From positions 21,945,216 through 22,009,215 of the forward strand of contig NC_091352.1 in assembly GCF_038502225.1 (NCBI RefSeq): a DNA stretch of 64,000 nucleotides. Direction: 5' to 3'. Both the position numbers and the translations under genes were made by a program. Below the pieces are notes generated by a model. It ran no database searches, was not told the origin of the DNA, and saw nothing but the letters and a program-made list of their open reading frames with translations. The first letter of the stretch is position 1; each line of letters starts with the position of its first letter. This document shows positions 1 through 9,645 of the stretch, in pieces. The stretch is from Cherax quadricarinatus (taxonomy: Eukaryota; Arthropoda; Malacostraca; Decapoda; Parastacidae).

Positions 1-300
1 ACTGAAGTGTTCCTATTATGTAGTCTCTTGCTTCTCCTCTGCATCGTCTCTCCAGCTCATCACAATCCCACTGGTTTTTGATGAGCAGTGCCACTCCTCC
101 ACCCCGTCTCTTCCCTCTGTCTTTCCTCAGGATCTGATATCCTGTTGGAAAGATGGCATCTGTCATCATTCCTGTGAGCTAGGTTTCTGTGAGAGCTATG
201 ATGTCTGGTGATGCCAATTTGATTCTCTCATGCCACTCTTCCAACTTATTTGTTATTCCATCAGCGTTGGTGTAACATACCTTCAGTTTCGTCTCCAACA
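1..300 (-). mobile_element. LINE endonuclease N-terminal fragment (decayed)
   Basis: Read on the minus strand from about 300 down to 1, this encodes the start of a LINE apurinic-type endonuclease domain: a KVCYTN opening, then SPDIIALTET (the catalytic Glu strand), FPTGYQILRKDR and GGGVALL. One in-frame stop follows the TET motif. The domain runs off the window edge. It lies directly downstream, on the same strand, of a reverse-transcriptase C-terminus, which is the wrong order for one intact element. Domain order and the motif spelling are seen directly; assignment to the CR1/Jockey group is inference. Confidence 0.7.
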
Positions 301-460
301 CTGTACTCAGGGGGGTCTATGGGGGTAGGGGTCTTGGCAGTGTGCTGTGGGATTCTATGGCATAGTGTGTCTCTGTCCACCTTGTCGAATCCTCTCAGTA
401 TTTTATATGTCGTTATCATATCCCCCCTATGTCTTCTGTTTTCCAGTGTCGTCAAGTCAA

Positions 461-499
461 TTTCCCTTAACCTCTCCTCATAGGAGAGGTTAAGGGAAA
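461..499. repeat. Perfect hairpin (18-bp arms, 3-bp loop) within LINE
   Basis: The 18-bp arm 461-478 is exactly inverse-complementary to 482-499. In the undamaged LINE copy (about 56.87-56.94 kb) the left arm is present but the right-hand sequence is different, so the right arm is a new inverted copy of the left. Confidence 0.9.
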
Positions 500-581
500 G
501 TGCAAACCTTTGCACTTTCTCTAGTTTCCTTACATGCTCGGCTAGGTGAAGGCTCCAAACTGGCTCTGCATACTCCAATAT

Positions 582-612
582 GGGCCTAACGTACACAGTG
601 TACGTTAGGCCC
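582..612. repeat. Perfect hairpin (15-bp arms, 1-bp loop) within LINE
   Basis: The 15-bp arm 582-596 is exactly inverse-complementary to 598-612. The sister LINE at about 57.0 kb has the left arm followed by unrelated sequence, so this is a second templated inverted replacement in the same LINE copy. Confidence 0.9.
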
Positions 613-758
613 TTATGAAGATGTCGGAATGCTGTTCTTAAGTTTGAATGGCGCCCGTATGCTGCGGCAGGTATTTGGTTGATGTGTGCCTTAGGAGATG
701 TGCCCGATGTTATATTCACCCAAAGATCCTTTTTTTTGAGCGTGGTTTGTATACTCTG

Positions 759-801
<43 letters not shown>

Positions 802-850
802 TGTGTGTGTGTGTGTGTGTGTGTGCGAGAGAGAGAGGGAGAGAGAGAAC
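759..850. repeat. (GT)n/(GA)n microsatellite
   Basis: Alternating blocks of GT and GA dinucleotides abut the 5-prime side of the minus-strand LINE fragment. Histidine/serine or cysteine/valine-rich frames across it are artefacts of the dinucleotides. Confidence 0.95.
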
Positions 851-1336
851 GTGTGTATCTAAACACTGCTTCATTTCTGAGTAGCAGCTTAACTAAAAGG
901 TACCAGAGTAACCATAAATAATTTAGGTGGAAGACTGGTATTGGTCATCCACTTACCACAAGTAACTAACACAATTAGTTTCACGTTCGTTAACCCTTTA
1001 CCAGGCAAGATGGAAACGCCAACTGTTACATTTTCCAGACGAATAATAAAAGGGGGAAAATGGAAAAGTTATATTCAATATATTTTTGCGCATCTTTTGG
1101 AGAATAAGATAAACTTTATCCAGACGTGATATATCTCAGCAATATTTGCATTTTCTCAGTGAGGCTCCAGGAAGGGAAAGGCTCTTGAAGTAAATATTTT
1201 TCTCTACATTTTATGACTTCTAAGAAATTAAAATTCATAGAAAATTGGGATTATCTTATTTAAGGTTTAAGTGCAAATGAGATGTGACTGAATACAGCTA
1301 TTATAGGTGAAAAGATTATCTTAGAATGTGTTGTAT

Positions 1337-1337
<1 letters not shown>
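851..1337. other. No recognisable feature
   Basis: AT-rich sequence with no reading frame, repeat or RNA that I can support. Confidence 0.5.

Positions 1338-1402
<65 letters not shown>
1338..1402. repeat. (CA)n microsatellite
   Basis: About 31 CA units, immediately followed within 20 bases by a plus-strand LINE fragment. Confidence 0.95.
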
Positions 1403-1404
<2 letters not shown>

Positions 1405-1419
1405 TGGAAACACACATAC

Positions 1420-1560
1420 AAGATACTGCGGGGAATAGACAAGGTGGACAGAGATAGGAAGTTCCAGAGAGGGGACACAGACTGCACTAAATTACAGGTC
1501 AGTGTCGCTGACATGTATAATCTGTTAAGTTATGGAGAAGATTATCAGAAGAGGAGGAGG
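1420..1560 (+). mobile_element. Scrambled LINE fragment (RT C-terminus joined to RT core)
   Basis: Bases 1421-1482 encode ILRGIDKVDRDRKFQRGDT, the usual C-terminal block of the CR1/Jockey-type LINE. Within a few bases it switches to NYRSVSLTCIIC (stop) VMEKIIRR, which belongs to the reverse-transcriptase core several hundred residues earlier in the protein. The order is inverted relative to an intact element on one strand, as in the 1-757 region. Confidence 0.7.
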
Positions 1561-1819
1561 AGGATCCTGTCAAACTTTTGAATATAATTGTAATTACTGA
1601 ATGAGTTATTCACTCTGTTCACAGGATGAGAATACTGTGAGTAGTCGAAAAAAATTCAGAGTATATGGAGGCACTCTGCGACGAATGATATTCAATTAAA
1701 CTAACCTTCTGGACTCACCTGATCTCCCGTTATGTTGACAAACACGCCATCCCAAGCCACCTCACCGCAGGCAGATGCTCAACAGTCAGAAAGATTTGAC
1801 CATAATAACCAGAGCATGG
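1561..1819. other. No recognisable feature
   Basis: No supported gene or repeat. Confidence 0.5.
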
Positions 1820-3226
1820 TAAACATAAGAAAGCTCAGTGTAGTATACAACTGTTGATTGAATTATGGTACAAAAGTGATGAGTTTATAGAATGGAGAGC
1901 AAATATAAACCCAGACATCATGGCTGTCACATAAACGATGCTGCATGGAATGATAACTGATGTAATATTCCCAGTAGCATACCAAGTAATGAAGAAAGGC
2001 AGAAGCAAGGTAGGGAGAGGACTGATTCTGTTAGAAATTAATGGAATTTTGAAGAAATGAGGACAAATGAAAATTAGATATTGATTACTTAGTGGGTTAC
2101 AGTCAAAGATGTGGGACCCAGAGTGATTTACAACCCACCACCAAGCAATGGAAGACCAAGACAAGAATATAAACTGAACCATTTGCCTATGATTGACAAC
2201 TTACCAAAAGCAGCTAGAAGAGTTCATAGGGCTCAGATGACTCTACTTAATCATGGGTGAATTCAACCACAGAGAAACTGAGAGAAATATGACCCACATT
2301 TAAGGCCTGACACATGGAGAACTAAGATGTTGGAGGTAGTTAGGGAAAAACCTTTATATCAGCACGACAAAAGAGAAAGGAGGAGAACCCAGCAAGGTTG
2401 GATTAGATCTTGTGTTTAATAGAAGAGCATCCGTCATAGGTGAAATAGAATATTAGAGCCTCTTGTGTGCCAGAAAACACACAGTAGTGAACTTTGTACT
2501 TTTTGTGAAAATACATATTGAGGGTCTAGAGGAAGGTGAAGGGTAAAGGGTCTTTGAAGGGATGAGAGAATACCTAAATGAAGCTCAGTGATAGAGGGAG
2601 CTGGAAGAAAAGATGCCAAATAAGATGATGGTGCCTGGAGGCAGAGAATGAATTTATATCCGGGAAAAATAGAAGAAAGCAAGAGATTAAAGATATTATA
2701 GAAAACGGAGAACAATCGAAAACAGAGAAGTGAGCAAAGGAACCAGAAACAAATATACAAGGGTGTGGAGAGAGGCAGAGAAGCAATTTGAGAATGACAT
2801 AACAACAAAAGACAAGACAGAGTAAAAATTACCTTATATCCATCAGAAGAAAGACAACAGTAGAAGACCAGATCATACCACGGGCGGGGTTAGAACCCGC
2901 GATCAGAGTCTTCAAACTCGTGAGTCATGAAGACTAGATAATTGTATTGAAGAAGGAAGATCGATAGCTCATCCACAGGGCAAAGAAATCTATGAAGTGT
3001 TGAAGAAGTTATTTAAAGCGGTGTTCTCAGTAGTAATGGACAATAACAGAGCCTCGAGCACAGAGTTCATTGACGGGTATTGGAAAACATTTACACAACA
3101 GGGTAACTGATAAAGAAAGCTTTAAGTGAGCTAGATAAATAAAAGCCAATGGAATCTAAAAAGGTGTCGCCATGGATTCTACAAGAGGCAATATCTGAAC
3201 CCCTACCTACGGTAGTGTGCAAATTC
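1820..3226 (+). mobile_element. Ancient LINE, 5-prime half (endonuclease to RT start), decayed
   Basis: Despite many stops, the plus strand retains a LINE endonuclease: EWRANINPDIMAVT, GMITDVIFPVAYQVMKKGRSK, IMGEFNHRE (the GDFN-like strand) and GLDLVFNRRASVIGEIEY. It is followed near 2690-2830 by the linker block KYTRV.REAEKQFENDITTK, and then by PWILQEAISEPL from the beginning of the reverse transcriptase just before 3226. The element is interrupted by the Tc1 transposon at 3227-4575 and resumes at 4576. A tRNA-SINE scrap (2877-2935) also lies within it. Motif order supports a single old element of roughly 2.4 kb excluding the insertion. Confidence 0.65.
2877..2935 (-). mobile_element. tRNA-derived SINE fragment
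   Basis: On the minus strand this contains a B-box-like segment GCGGGTTCTAACCCCGC, typical of tRNA-derived SINEs, preceded by TTTGAAGACTCTGATC. Only the promoter-proximal part is present. Confidence 0.5.
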
Positions 3227-4575
3227 ATTGGGACAGGAGTAAATTTTGTGATTTTCTCATAATATGTCTTAGTCTGCGACTTAATTAATGTACTATGGCT
3301 GCTTTTCTTTTCATAAGAGTTTGCTACTGACTTCTAGCTACCATCCAACTGTACTGATACCCTGCGACTTGCGTCAGTGCTACAACAGCTGTTGTTCTAT
3401 AAGGCTATTCCTGCAAACGTTCTCCGTGAGTGAATGTGGTTTCACCAAATTCTCCACTTCAGTTTATGATTACTGCTGAAATTCATGATGGATGTTATAC
3501 CTTGGAAGCGTGCAAGTATTATAGCTCTTAGAAAGTATCTGGATTTGAGTATAAGACAGATGGCCGAAAATTTGAGCCTAGCAAAGTCAACTATTGGTCG
3601 GATTCTGAAGAGAGGTGACAACTCTGGTGATTATGGAGTCCTGAGTGGAGGAAGAAAACACTAGACAGCACCTCACGATGACAAGGTTATCATAAGAAAT
3701 AGTGTAAAGGATCACAAGAAAACCAGCAAAGATTTACATAAAGATTTGACTTCAGCTGGCATAAATGCTCATTCATCAACTCGATGAAGGTTCCTTGATG
3801 CTGGGAGAGCTGCCAGAAAGCTGGTAAAATAACAATTATTGACTGCTGCTATGAAGGAAAAACAAATGCGTTGGGCACTCGATCATAAGGGATAGATGGC
3901 AGATGAATAGAAAAGATTATATTTTCAGATATGGTGCATTTTGAAATACATGGGGGCACTGAGACAGAGGAAAGGCTAACCTCTTCGAAATGGGCATATT
4001 CAACAAGAGCCAAAACACCCACCTAAGAGCATGTTTTGGGTTGTTTTACTGCTAAAGGCCCTGGACGGCTTGTTATTGTTGAGGGAACGATGAACAGTGA
4101 CAAATACAAGCCAATCCTGGTAAGTGATTTATTTGCTTCCCATTGTGGATAGAAACTTTCCTAATGGAGAAGGCATTTTCCAGCAGGATATTGCTCCATG
4201 CCACACTTCCAGAAAAATGCTGACATTCTTCAAAGAGAGTGGAAAAAGCCTTCTAAATTGACCTGGAAACTCTCCTGATCTCAACCCAACTGAGAATCTA
4301 TGGGGAATAACCAAATGAAGGATTGCAAAACAGAACTGTTCAACTATGGAGAAACTAGTAATTTCTGCTGTTATTAGGACCTGATACCACGACGAAGAAC
4401 TTGCCAAAATATGCTCAACGCTGGTCGATTCTGTTCCAAAGCATGTAGCAGTGCTTATAAAGGCAAAGGGTAGTCATATGTCTTATTAAATAAATTATCT
4501 GTTATACAGTTGCTATATATTTTTCAAATTATCATCAGTTTTCCAATAAATGTCTTATTTCATCACTGTTCCAAT
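3227..4575 (+). mobile_element. Tc1/mariner-type DNA transposon, dead copy
   Basis: The ends carry imperfect terminal inverted repeats (ATTGGGACAG at 3227 and CTGTTCCAAT ending 4575). Between about 3490 and 4490 the plus strand encodes a broken Tc1-like transposase: an N-terminal helix-turn-helix (RKYLDLSIRQMAENLSLAKSTIGRILKR), then IFQQDIAPCHTS with the second catalytic Asp, and SPDLNPTENLWG with the third acidic residue, the DDE-type signature of the family. At least ten in-frame stops make it non-functional. It lies inside an older LINE whose reading continues on both sides, so it inserted after that LINE. I could not identify a clear TA target duplication. Confidence 0.85.
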
Positions 4576-5645
4576 TAATATGTACATTACTTCAGGATCT
4601 ATAAGTAGTTAACGAGCACACGACAATTGTCAAAGATCTGAAAAGCAGTGAATACAGTCCAATATTTAGGGGAGACGGGAATCGATAAACTAAAAGCCAT
4701 TATCACTGCCATGCAGGCAATTTAAGAAAATGGAGAAGATAATCAGAAGAGGAGTGGTAGAGCACTTGAAAGAAATTGATTTCATTAGCAATAATCGGCA
4801 TGGATTTAGAGATGGCAAATCTTGTTTTACTAACCAGCTGGAAGTCTGAGAGATGGGAGAGAGAGGGATGGGTTGTTTGCTCATTCTTAGACGACTAGAA
4901 GGCATTTGATACTATATCCCAAAAAAGACTAGAGCAAAAACTTGAGGTGCAGGCAGGAATAACAGGTAACATACTTCGGTGGATCACAGAGTACCTTAGT
5001 GGAAGGGAACAAAGTGATTGTTCAAGAAGAGATGAGAGAATGGGAAAGGGTGACAAACGGGGTTCTGCAAGGATTGGTACTAGGACGATTACTGTTTGTA
5101 AATATATGAATGACATACTAACTGGAACTGATGCAGATGTATGTCTGTTTGCTGGTAATGTAAACTTAATGAGTGTAAAAGCCTATGAATAAATAAAAAA
5201 GGTACAAATGGATCTGGATAAAGTACAAGACTGGTCAGATGAGTAGATACTAAAATTCAGCTCCACCCAATGCAATGTTGTGAAGACTGGAGAAAGGCCA
5301 TGAAAACCAGACAGAGTACAGAGTTCCGAGACAGAGACTGCAGACCTCACTCACTCTAAGACAAAGAACTAGGGGTGAGCATAATGTCAAGCTCCTCGCT
5401 GGAGAGACACATCAACCGAATACCATTTGCAGCCAATGCTCATCTGGCAGATCTATGAGTAGTCTTCAGGAATCTCGACAAATTATGGGCAACATATATT
5501 ATGCCCATTTAGGGGTATGTAGCACCACCAAAAAACCCACACCTGATGAAGCTTATTAAGAAAGTGAAGAGATATGGAACAAGAGTAAAGGAATTTGAAC
5601 TATTAGAAGAGACAAAAGAAAATGAACCTGATGACATTAGAGCAT
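4576..5645 (+). mobile_element. Ancient LINE, 3-prime half (RT domain), decayed
   Basis: Continuation of the LINE at 1820-3226 beyond the Tc1 insertion. Recognisable pieces in shifting frames are MEKIIRR.VVEHLKEIDFISNNRHGFRDGKSCFTNQLEV, an ARRLEGI-like remnant of motif A, a GITGN.LRWITEYLSGRE block and the C-terminal YVAPPKNPHLMK-like block near 5515-5550. Numerous stops and frameshifts are present. Confidence 0.6.
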
Positions 5646-5960
5646 AAGCTGGTATGTATGTGTACTGCCCTGTGCAGTATATAGTTAGTATTTACTCACT
5701 GTTACTGTGAATTTGTAGCTATTATTAATTTTATATATAATGTATGTGTGGTTCTTACGTTTTCAATGGTTTTGCTAGGATTAGCAGAGTATGCGAGGCT
5801 GTATACGTTCACTGTAGTCTCGCGCTACACGGTGCTCTTGTGCTGACAAGCATGATACTTGCAGCCTGACAATTTTGAATGTATGCGTGTGTGCTTGCAT
5901 CAGTGAACTTGTGTTAGCTGCTATGCGAGAAATTATGTACCTTGCGTTTTGCAGTGTATG
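5646..5960. other. No recognisable feature
   Basis: No gene or repeat recognised. A polypyrimidine tract ending TTTTTCTGCAG at about 5985 looks like a 3-prime splice site just upstream of the BED-finger frame. Confidence 0.4.
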
Positions 5961-5998
5961 CATGGATATTCTTCTTTTTCTGCAGATTGAACAAGAAA

Positions 5999-6217
5999 AT
6001 GTCCAAAAAGCGCACCTACACTGACGCCTTTCTTCGCCATGGCTTTGTGAATTTAACTTCTGGTGGAGAGGATCGGCCACAATGTGTGGCATGTCACAAA
6101 GTGTTGACAAATGAAAGCCTCAAGCCATCAAAACTCTCAGCTCACCTCCAGAAGTGCCATCCAAATCTTCAAAATAAGGATCAGGCTTATTTTCAGCGCC
6201 AGGATGAAGTGTGTTAA
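5999..6217 (+). CDS. BED-type zinc-finger fragment, hAT-transposase related
   Basis: A 72-codon frame starts at ATG 5999 with MSKKRTYTDAFLRHGF and contains a BED-type zinc finger: CVAC, then about 19 residues, then HLQKCH (C-x2-C...H-x4-H), with the characteristic NESLKPSKLSAHL between. This N-terminal arrangement is known from ZBED5/SCAND3-like proteins derived from hAT transposases, in which a dimerisation and transposase domain of several hundred residues follows. Here the frame stops at 6217 and no transposase domain is visible downstream, so it is a truncated fragment or a single exon. The splice-acceptor-like tract about 14 bases upstream is compatible with the exon reading, but no partner exon is recognised. 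Confidence 0.6.
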   Translation: MSKKRTYTDAFLRHGFVNLTSGGEDRPQCVACHKVLTNESLKPSKLSAHLQKCHPNLQNKDQAYFQRQDEVC

Positions 6218-6299
6218 TTTAGCCATATATATCAATAATAACATTTTGTGAAAGGGGTAACATGCTTTATGTGGCATGTTAAATTGGGTAACAAGCTGA

Positions 6300-7271
6300 A
6301 AAAGTTTGGGAACCACTGCATTAGAGGAAAGCTGAACAAGGGAAGACATGATAGCAACAAACAAAATACTTGGGTAGACAGGGATAGACCAAGAGGAGAG
6401 AAAATGGTACATGAGGGCATAGTTGGAAGTTCCAACGACGGATGAGTTAGTGGGATGTCAGGAAGTAGTTCATCAGCCTCAGGGTGGCCAGGAAGTGGAA
6501 TAACCTTAACGAAGATGTGGTGGAGGCAGGACACAAACATAGTTTTAGGAGCAGGTACAACAGTGACCAGGAGGCTTGAATTTATATTGAAAATGCCACT
6601 GTATCTGGAGAGAGAGAGTTCCGGGGGTCAACGCCCCCGCGGCCCGGTCTGTGACCAGGCCTCCTTAGGTCAGTGTCCCAGGATGCGACCCATACCAGTC
6701 GACTAACACCCAGGTACCCATTTTACTGATGGGGAACATAGACAACAGGTGGAAAGAAACACGTCCAATGTTTCTACTCTGGCTGGGAATCGAACCCAGG
6801 CCCTCACCGTGTGAAGCGAGAGCGTTAACCACCAGGCCACGTCTAAAACGTCTAAAATAAAGATACCCAGAAGTTGCACATGTGCCTAATTTTCATCTTG
6901 TCGATAGTGTATACAATTCATGTACAAGCAGGAAGTTGAGAGGCTGGACCACAAATAGGAATGTGCAGTACATACCGTCATTTATTACTCATCAAACACT
7001 TCATTAAGAGCAGCGCTCATCTCTGAGATTATCCGGGAAGTAATGAATGGATTCAACACACCAGCTTCCAAAGTTCTTTTGATGGCATGAGATAATAAAG
7101 TCAATGTTTTCAAAGGAATTATAGGGACAGGATACAAGAGTTTTCCATGTCTTATGTCATCACTTAGACTGGTTATCCATGATTGTATTCTGAACCAGAG
7201 GGTAATATAAGACATTATTGCCAGCCACTTCAGTCACTTTCCTCCTGTTTGTAGTAAACTGAAGGATCTTC
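6300..7271 (+). repeat. Old direct duplication, copy A1 (partner 50845-51500)
   Basis: Many blocks match 50.85-51.5 kb in the same orientation, for example around 6330-6500 versus 50860-51030 and 6960-7230 versus 51140-51440. Divergence is high (roughly one base in eight by eye). The A1 copy contains a SINE at 6608-6845 that A2 lacks. Confidence 0.8.
6608..6845 (-). mobile_element. tRNA-derived SINE with LINE-like tail
   Basis: Minus-strand reading starts with an A-box-like TGGCCTGGTGGTTAACGC, followed by GGTTCGATTCCC (B box), a unique body, and ends in the GC-rich block GGAGGCCTGGTCACAGACC plus a GGGGGCGTTGACCCCC hairpin. The tail block matches the 3-prime end of the LINE family at 12-14 kb and 60-61 kb. 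Length about 235 bp is normal for a SINE. Confidence 0.8.
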
Positions 7272-7647
7272 AAGAATGTGCCTACCCACCCAAGAATGTG
7301 CCTACCCACCCAAGAATGTGCCTACCCACCCAAGAGTGTGCCTACCAACACACGAATATGCCTACCCACCCAAGAATGTGCCTACCCACCCAAGAATGTG
7401 CCTACCCACCCAAGAATGTGCCTACCCACCCAAGAGTGTGCCTACCAACACACGAATATGCCTACCCACCCAAGAATGTGCCTACCCACCCAAGAATGTG
7501 CCTACCCACCCAAGAATGTGCCTACCCACCCAAGAATGTGCCTACCCACCCAAGAATGTGCCTACCCACCCAAGAATGTGCCTACCCACCCAAGAATGTG
7601 CCTACCCACCCAAGGATATACCTAACCACCCAAGGATGTACCTAACC
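7272..7647. repeat. 20-bp minisatellite with 100-bp higher-order period
   Basis: About 18 copies of a 20-bp unit AAGAATGTGCCTACCCACCC. Two units at 7332-7371 carry the same variant pair as 7432-7471, exactly 100 bp apart, giving a five-unit higher-order repeat. Because 20 is not a multiple of 3 and the unit lacks stops, all three forward frames are open; these are not genes. Confidence 0.95.
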
Positions 7648-7909
7648 ACTGGAATATCACTTAATGCTAGATCGCAAATGTGAGAAAAAATTGCTTCAAT
7701 TATTTGACTGAAGTAAATAGAAGCATACTGCCAGGTACTTTATTGTTGAAAATATTTCACAAAACAACTATGTGTCTTAGTCAAATAAATTATCTTGTCT
7801 GAGAAATACTGCCTCAAGTACGATATTTGAAATATTTCATTAGCAAACCTTTGAAAAATTCAAGATTTTCACGCTAGAGAAACACACCATCAGCTTCCAA
7901 ATTGTCAAT

Positions 7910-8539
7910 ATTAACTAAGTACGAGAGTTATACCACCGACTACAACTCCACATTAACTAAGTACGAGAGTTATACCACCGACTACAACTCCACATTAACT
8001 AAGTACGAGAGTTATACCACCGACTACAACTCCACATTAACTAAGTACGAGAGTTATACCACCGACTACAACTCCACATTAACTAAGTACGAGAGTTATA
8101 CCACCGACTACAACTCCACATTAACTAAGTACGAGAGTTATACCACCGACTACAACTCCACATTAACTAAGTACGAGAGTTATACCACCGACTACAACTC
8201 CACATTAACTAAGTACGAGAGTTATACCACCGACTACAACTCCACATTAACTAAGTACGAGAGTTATACCACCGACTACAACTCCACATTAACTAAGTAC
8301 GAGAGTTATACCACCGACTACAACTCCACATTAACTAAGTACGAGAGTTATACCACCGACTACAACTCCACATTAACTAAGTACGAGAGTTATACCACCG
8401 ACTACAACTCCACATTAACTAAGTACGAGAGTTATACCACCGACTACAACTCCACATTAACTAAGTACGAGAGTTATACCACCGACTACAACTCCACATT
8501 AACTAAGTACGAGAGTTATACCACCGACTACAACTCCAC
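7910..8539. repeat. 42-bp minisatellite, 15 identical copies
   Basis: Exactly 630 bases, or 15 units of 42 bp, with no differences that I can see. The unit is in frame with an open reading frame and would encode a 14-residue repeat STLTKYESYTTDYN. The diverged duplicate at about 51801-51840 carries a single, slightly shorter version of the unit. Confidence 0.95.
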
Positions 8540-8866
8540 ATTCAACACATTCTTGATCCTCAATAAAAATATAAGTTCTTTAATGTCAATGGAGCCGATG
8601 AGTCATGCGAAACAAATATTAAATGAAATTCTGGAGAGAACTGAACAGCTCAAGAATTCAAAGAATTCAGTTGGTCTGGCAGCAGCACAAAACAGCATTC
8701 GAGTCTGATGAAGAAAAGCATCATGAGAGAAAGATTAAAGACCTTGACCAGTTTGATTTTAATAAATATTATGAAGAAATTGTAGATAACATTGTGCGAA
8801 ACAGCGCTTCACAAATAGCTGCTTCAGGTTTTTTTTTTTCAAATCAAAAAGGCAGCATATACAAAT
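8540..8866 (+). pseudogene. Possible decayed coding exon, unidentified
   Basis: Downstream of the minisatellite, two overlapping plus frames look protein-like: one ends at 8708 with SHAKQILNEILERTEQLKNSKN, the other (to 8868) reads DEEKHHERKIKDLDQFDFNKYYEEIVDNI. The codon composition, with charged helical residues and few rare residues, is unlike the neighbouring AT-rich sequence. A single frameshift between them would make one segment of about 80 residues. I do not recognise a family; it may equally be chance. Confidence 0.3.
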
Positions 8867-8889
8867 AAACATGTTAGCATTCATATTAT

Positions 8890-9236
8890 TAAAAAAAAAA
8901 ACATAAAACTTAAAATATATAAATATATGGCACTGGAATTATTACCCCTCCATTCCTCTATTTCACTATTGTCTACTTCACTATTGTCTCTCTTCACCAT
9001 TCACTTCCCTTTCTCTCTTGTGCCACAAAATTCTACTACCACTATTTTTTGTACCTTCCACTACCTCCCTTACTACTGCCACTACTTCCTCTTCTCCCTC
9101 TCTTGTTCCCGTCCTTGTCCTGCTTCCCTATATATACTGACTCCCTCAAACTTCTCTGGAGAAAGAGTGCAACGGACAAGTGAAGTAGCGGCAGCAGCAC
9201 TCACAGAAAGAGGCATTCTTAAGCTTTGTAGATGAA
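8890..9236. other. No recognisable feature
   Basis: Pyrimidine-rich sequence; the short open frame here has no protein-like character. Confidence 0.4.
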
Positions 9237-9287
9237 TGGTTCAGAGAACCGACATGTTGATAAATTAGACACATGTGCAACTCTTGG

Positions 9288-9345
9288 GTATCTTTATTGA
9301 GGAAACGTTTCGCCACACAGTGGCTTCATCAGTCCATACGTAGGA
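9288..9345 (-). ncRNA. Hammerhead-ribozyme-like motif
   Basis: Minus strand: core CTGATGA (9332-9326), stem II GCCAC/GTGGC closed by TGT, then GAAA (from 9311), a very short stem III and a predicted cleavage C at 9299 just before AATAAAG. All conserved core nucleotides of the hammerhead are present. Stem III is only two or three pairs, as known for hammerheads of Penelope-like elements. Activity is inferred, not shown. Confidence 0.65.
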
Positions 9346-9547
9346 GAAACTAGAAGAACAGGAGGAGAATGAGGTAATCAGTCCCTCAACCTTGAGGGAC
9401 CTCTCCTGCACCTCTCCTGCCATACGGTTTATAAGCTGCTTCTCCGCTCATATGCCGTATTCTATTCAAGATTGATGGACTGAACACATCGACTCAAGGT
9501 TGAGGGACTGATTACCTCATTCTCCTCCTGTTCTTCTAGTTTCTTCT

Positions 9548-9606
9548 ACGTATGGACTGATGAAGCCACTGTGTGGCGAAACGTTTCCGCAATAAAGATA
9601 CCCAAG
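9548..9606 (+). ncRNA. Hammerhead-ribozyme-like motif
   Basis: Plus strand: CTGATGA at 9557-9563, stem II GCCAC-TGT-GTGGC, GAAA at 9578-9581, predicted cleavage C near 9590, then AATAAAG at 9591. A GTAT just upstream of the core can pair with ATAC just after AATAAAG, a possible stem I. Confidence 0.65.
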
Positions 9607-9645
9607 AGTTGTACATGTGTCTAATTTATCAACATTCTTGAGCTT

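Larger units (their letters stand above)
365..757 (-). mobile_element. LINE reverse-transcriptase C-terminal fragment
   Basis: The minus strand encodes the C-terminal portion of a CR1/Jockey-type LINE protein, recognised by the conserved blocks YVRPILEYAEPVW, KLEKVQRFA, SYEERLREIDLTTLENRR and MITTYKILRGFDKVD. It is closely related to the better copy at 56.5-57.6 kb. Relative to that copy two short stretches are replaced by inverted copies of adjacent sequence, forming perfect hairpins at 461-499 and 582-612. Near 365 homology stops and an endonuclease head begins, so the fragment is a rearranged pseudogene. Confidence 0.8.
9240..9645. mobile_element. Foldback element with two outward-facing hammerhead motifs
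   Basis: The left part (about 9250-9400) is inverse-complementary to the right part (about 9500-9640), so the whole ~400-bp element folds back on itself. Each end carries, facing outward, the same cassette: CTGATGA, a GCCAC-TGT-GTGGC hairpin, GAAACGTTTC and AATAAAG. The arrangement resembles the inverted pLTR-type ends of Penelope-like elements. No reverse transcriptase is present, so it is non-autonomous. Confidence 0.75.

Noticed and set aside
7276..7683. Three overlapping 115-135-codon frames
   Set aside because: All three forward frames are open because a stop-free 20-bp repeat cycles through them; repeat artefact.
7910..8539. CRISPR array
   Set aside because: Units are contiguous identical 42-mers with no spacers; eukaryotic minisatellite.
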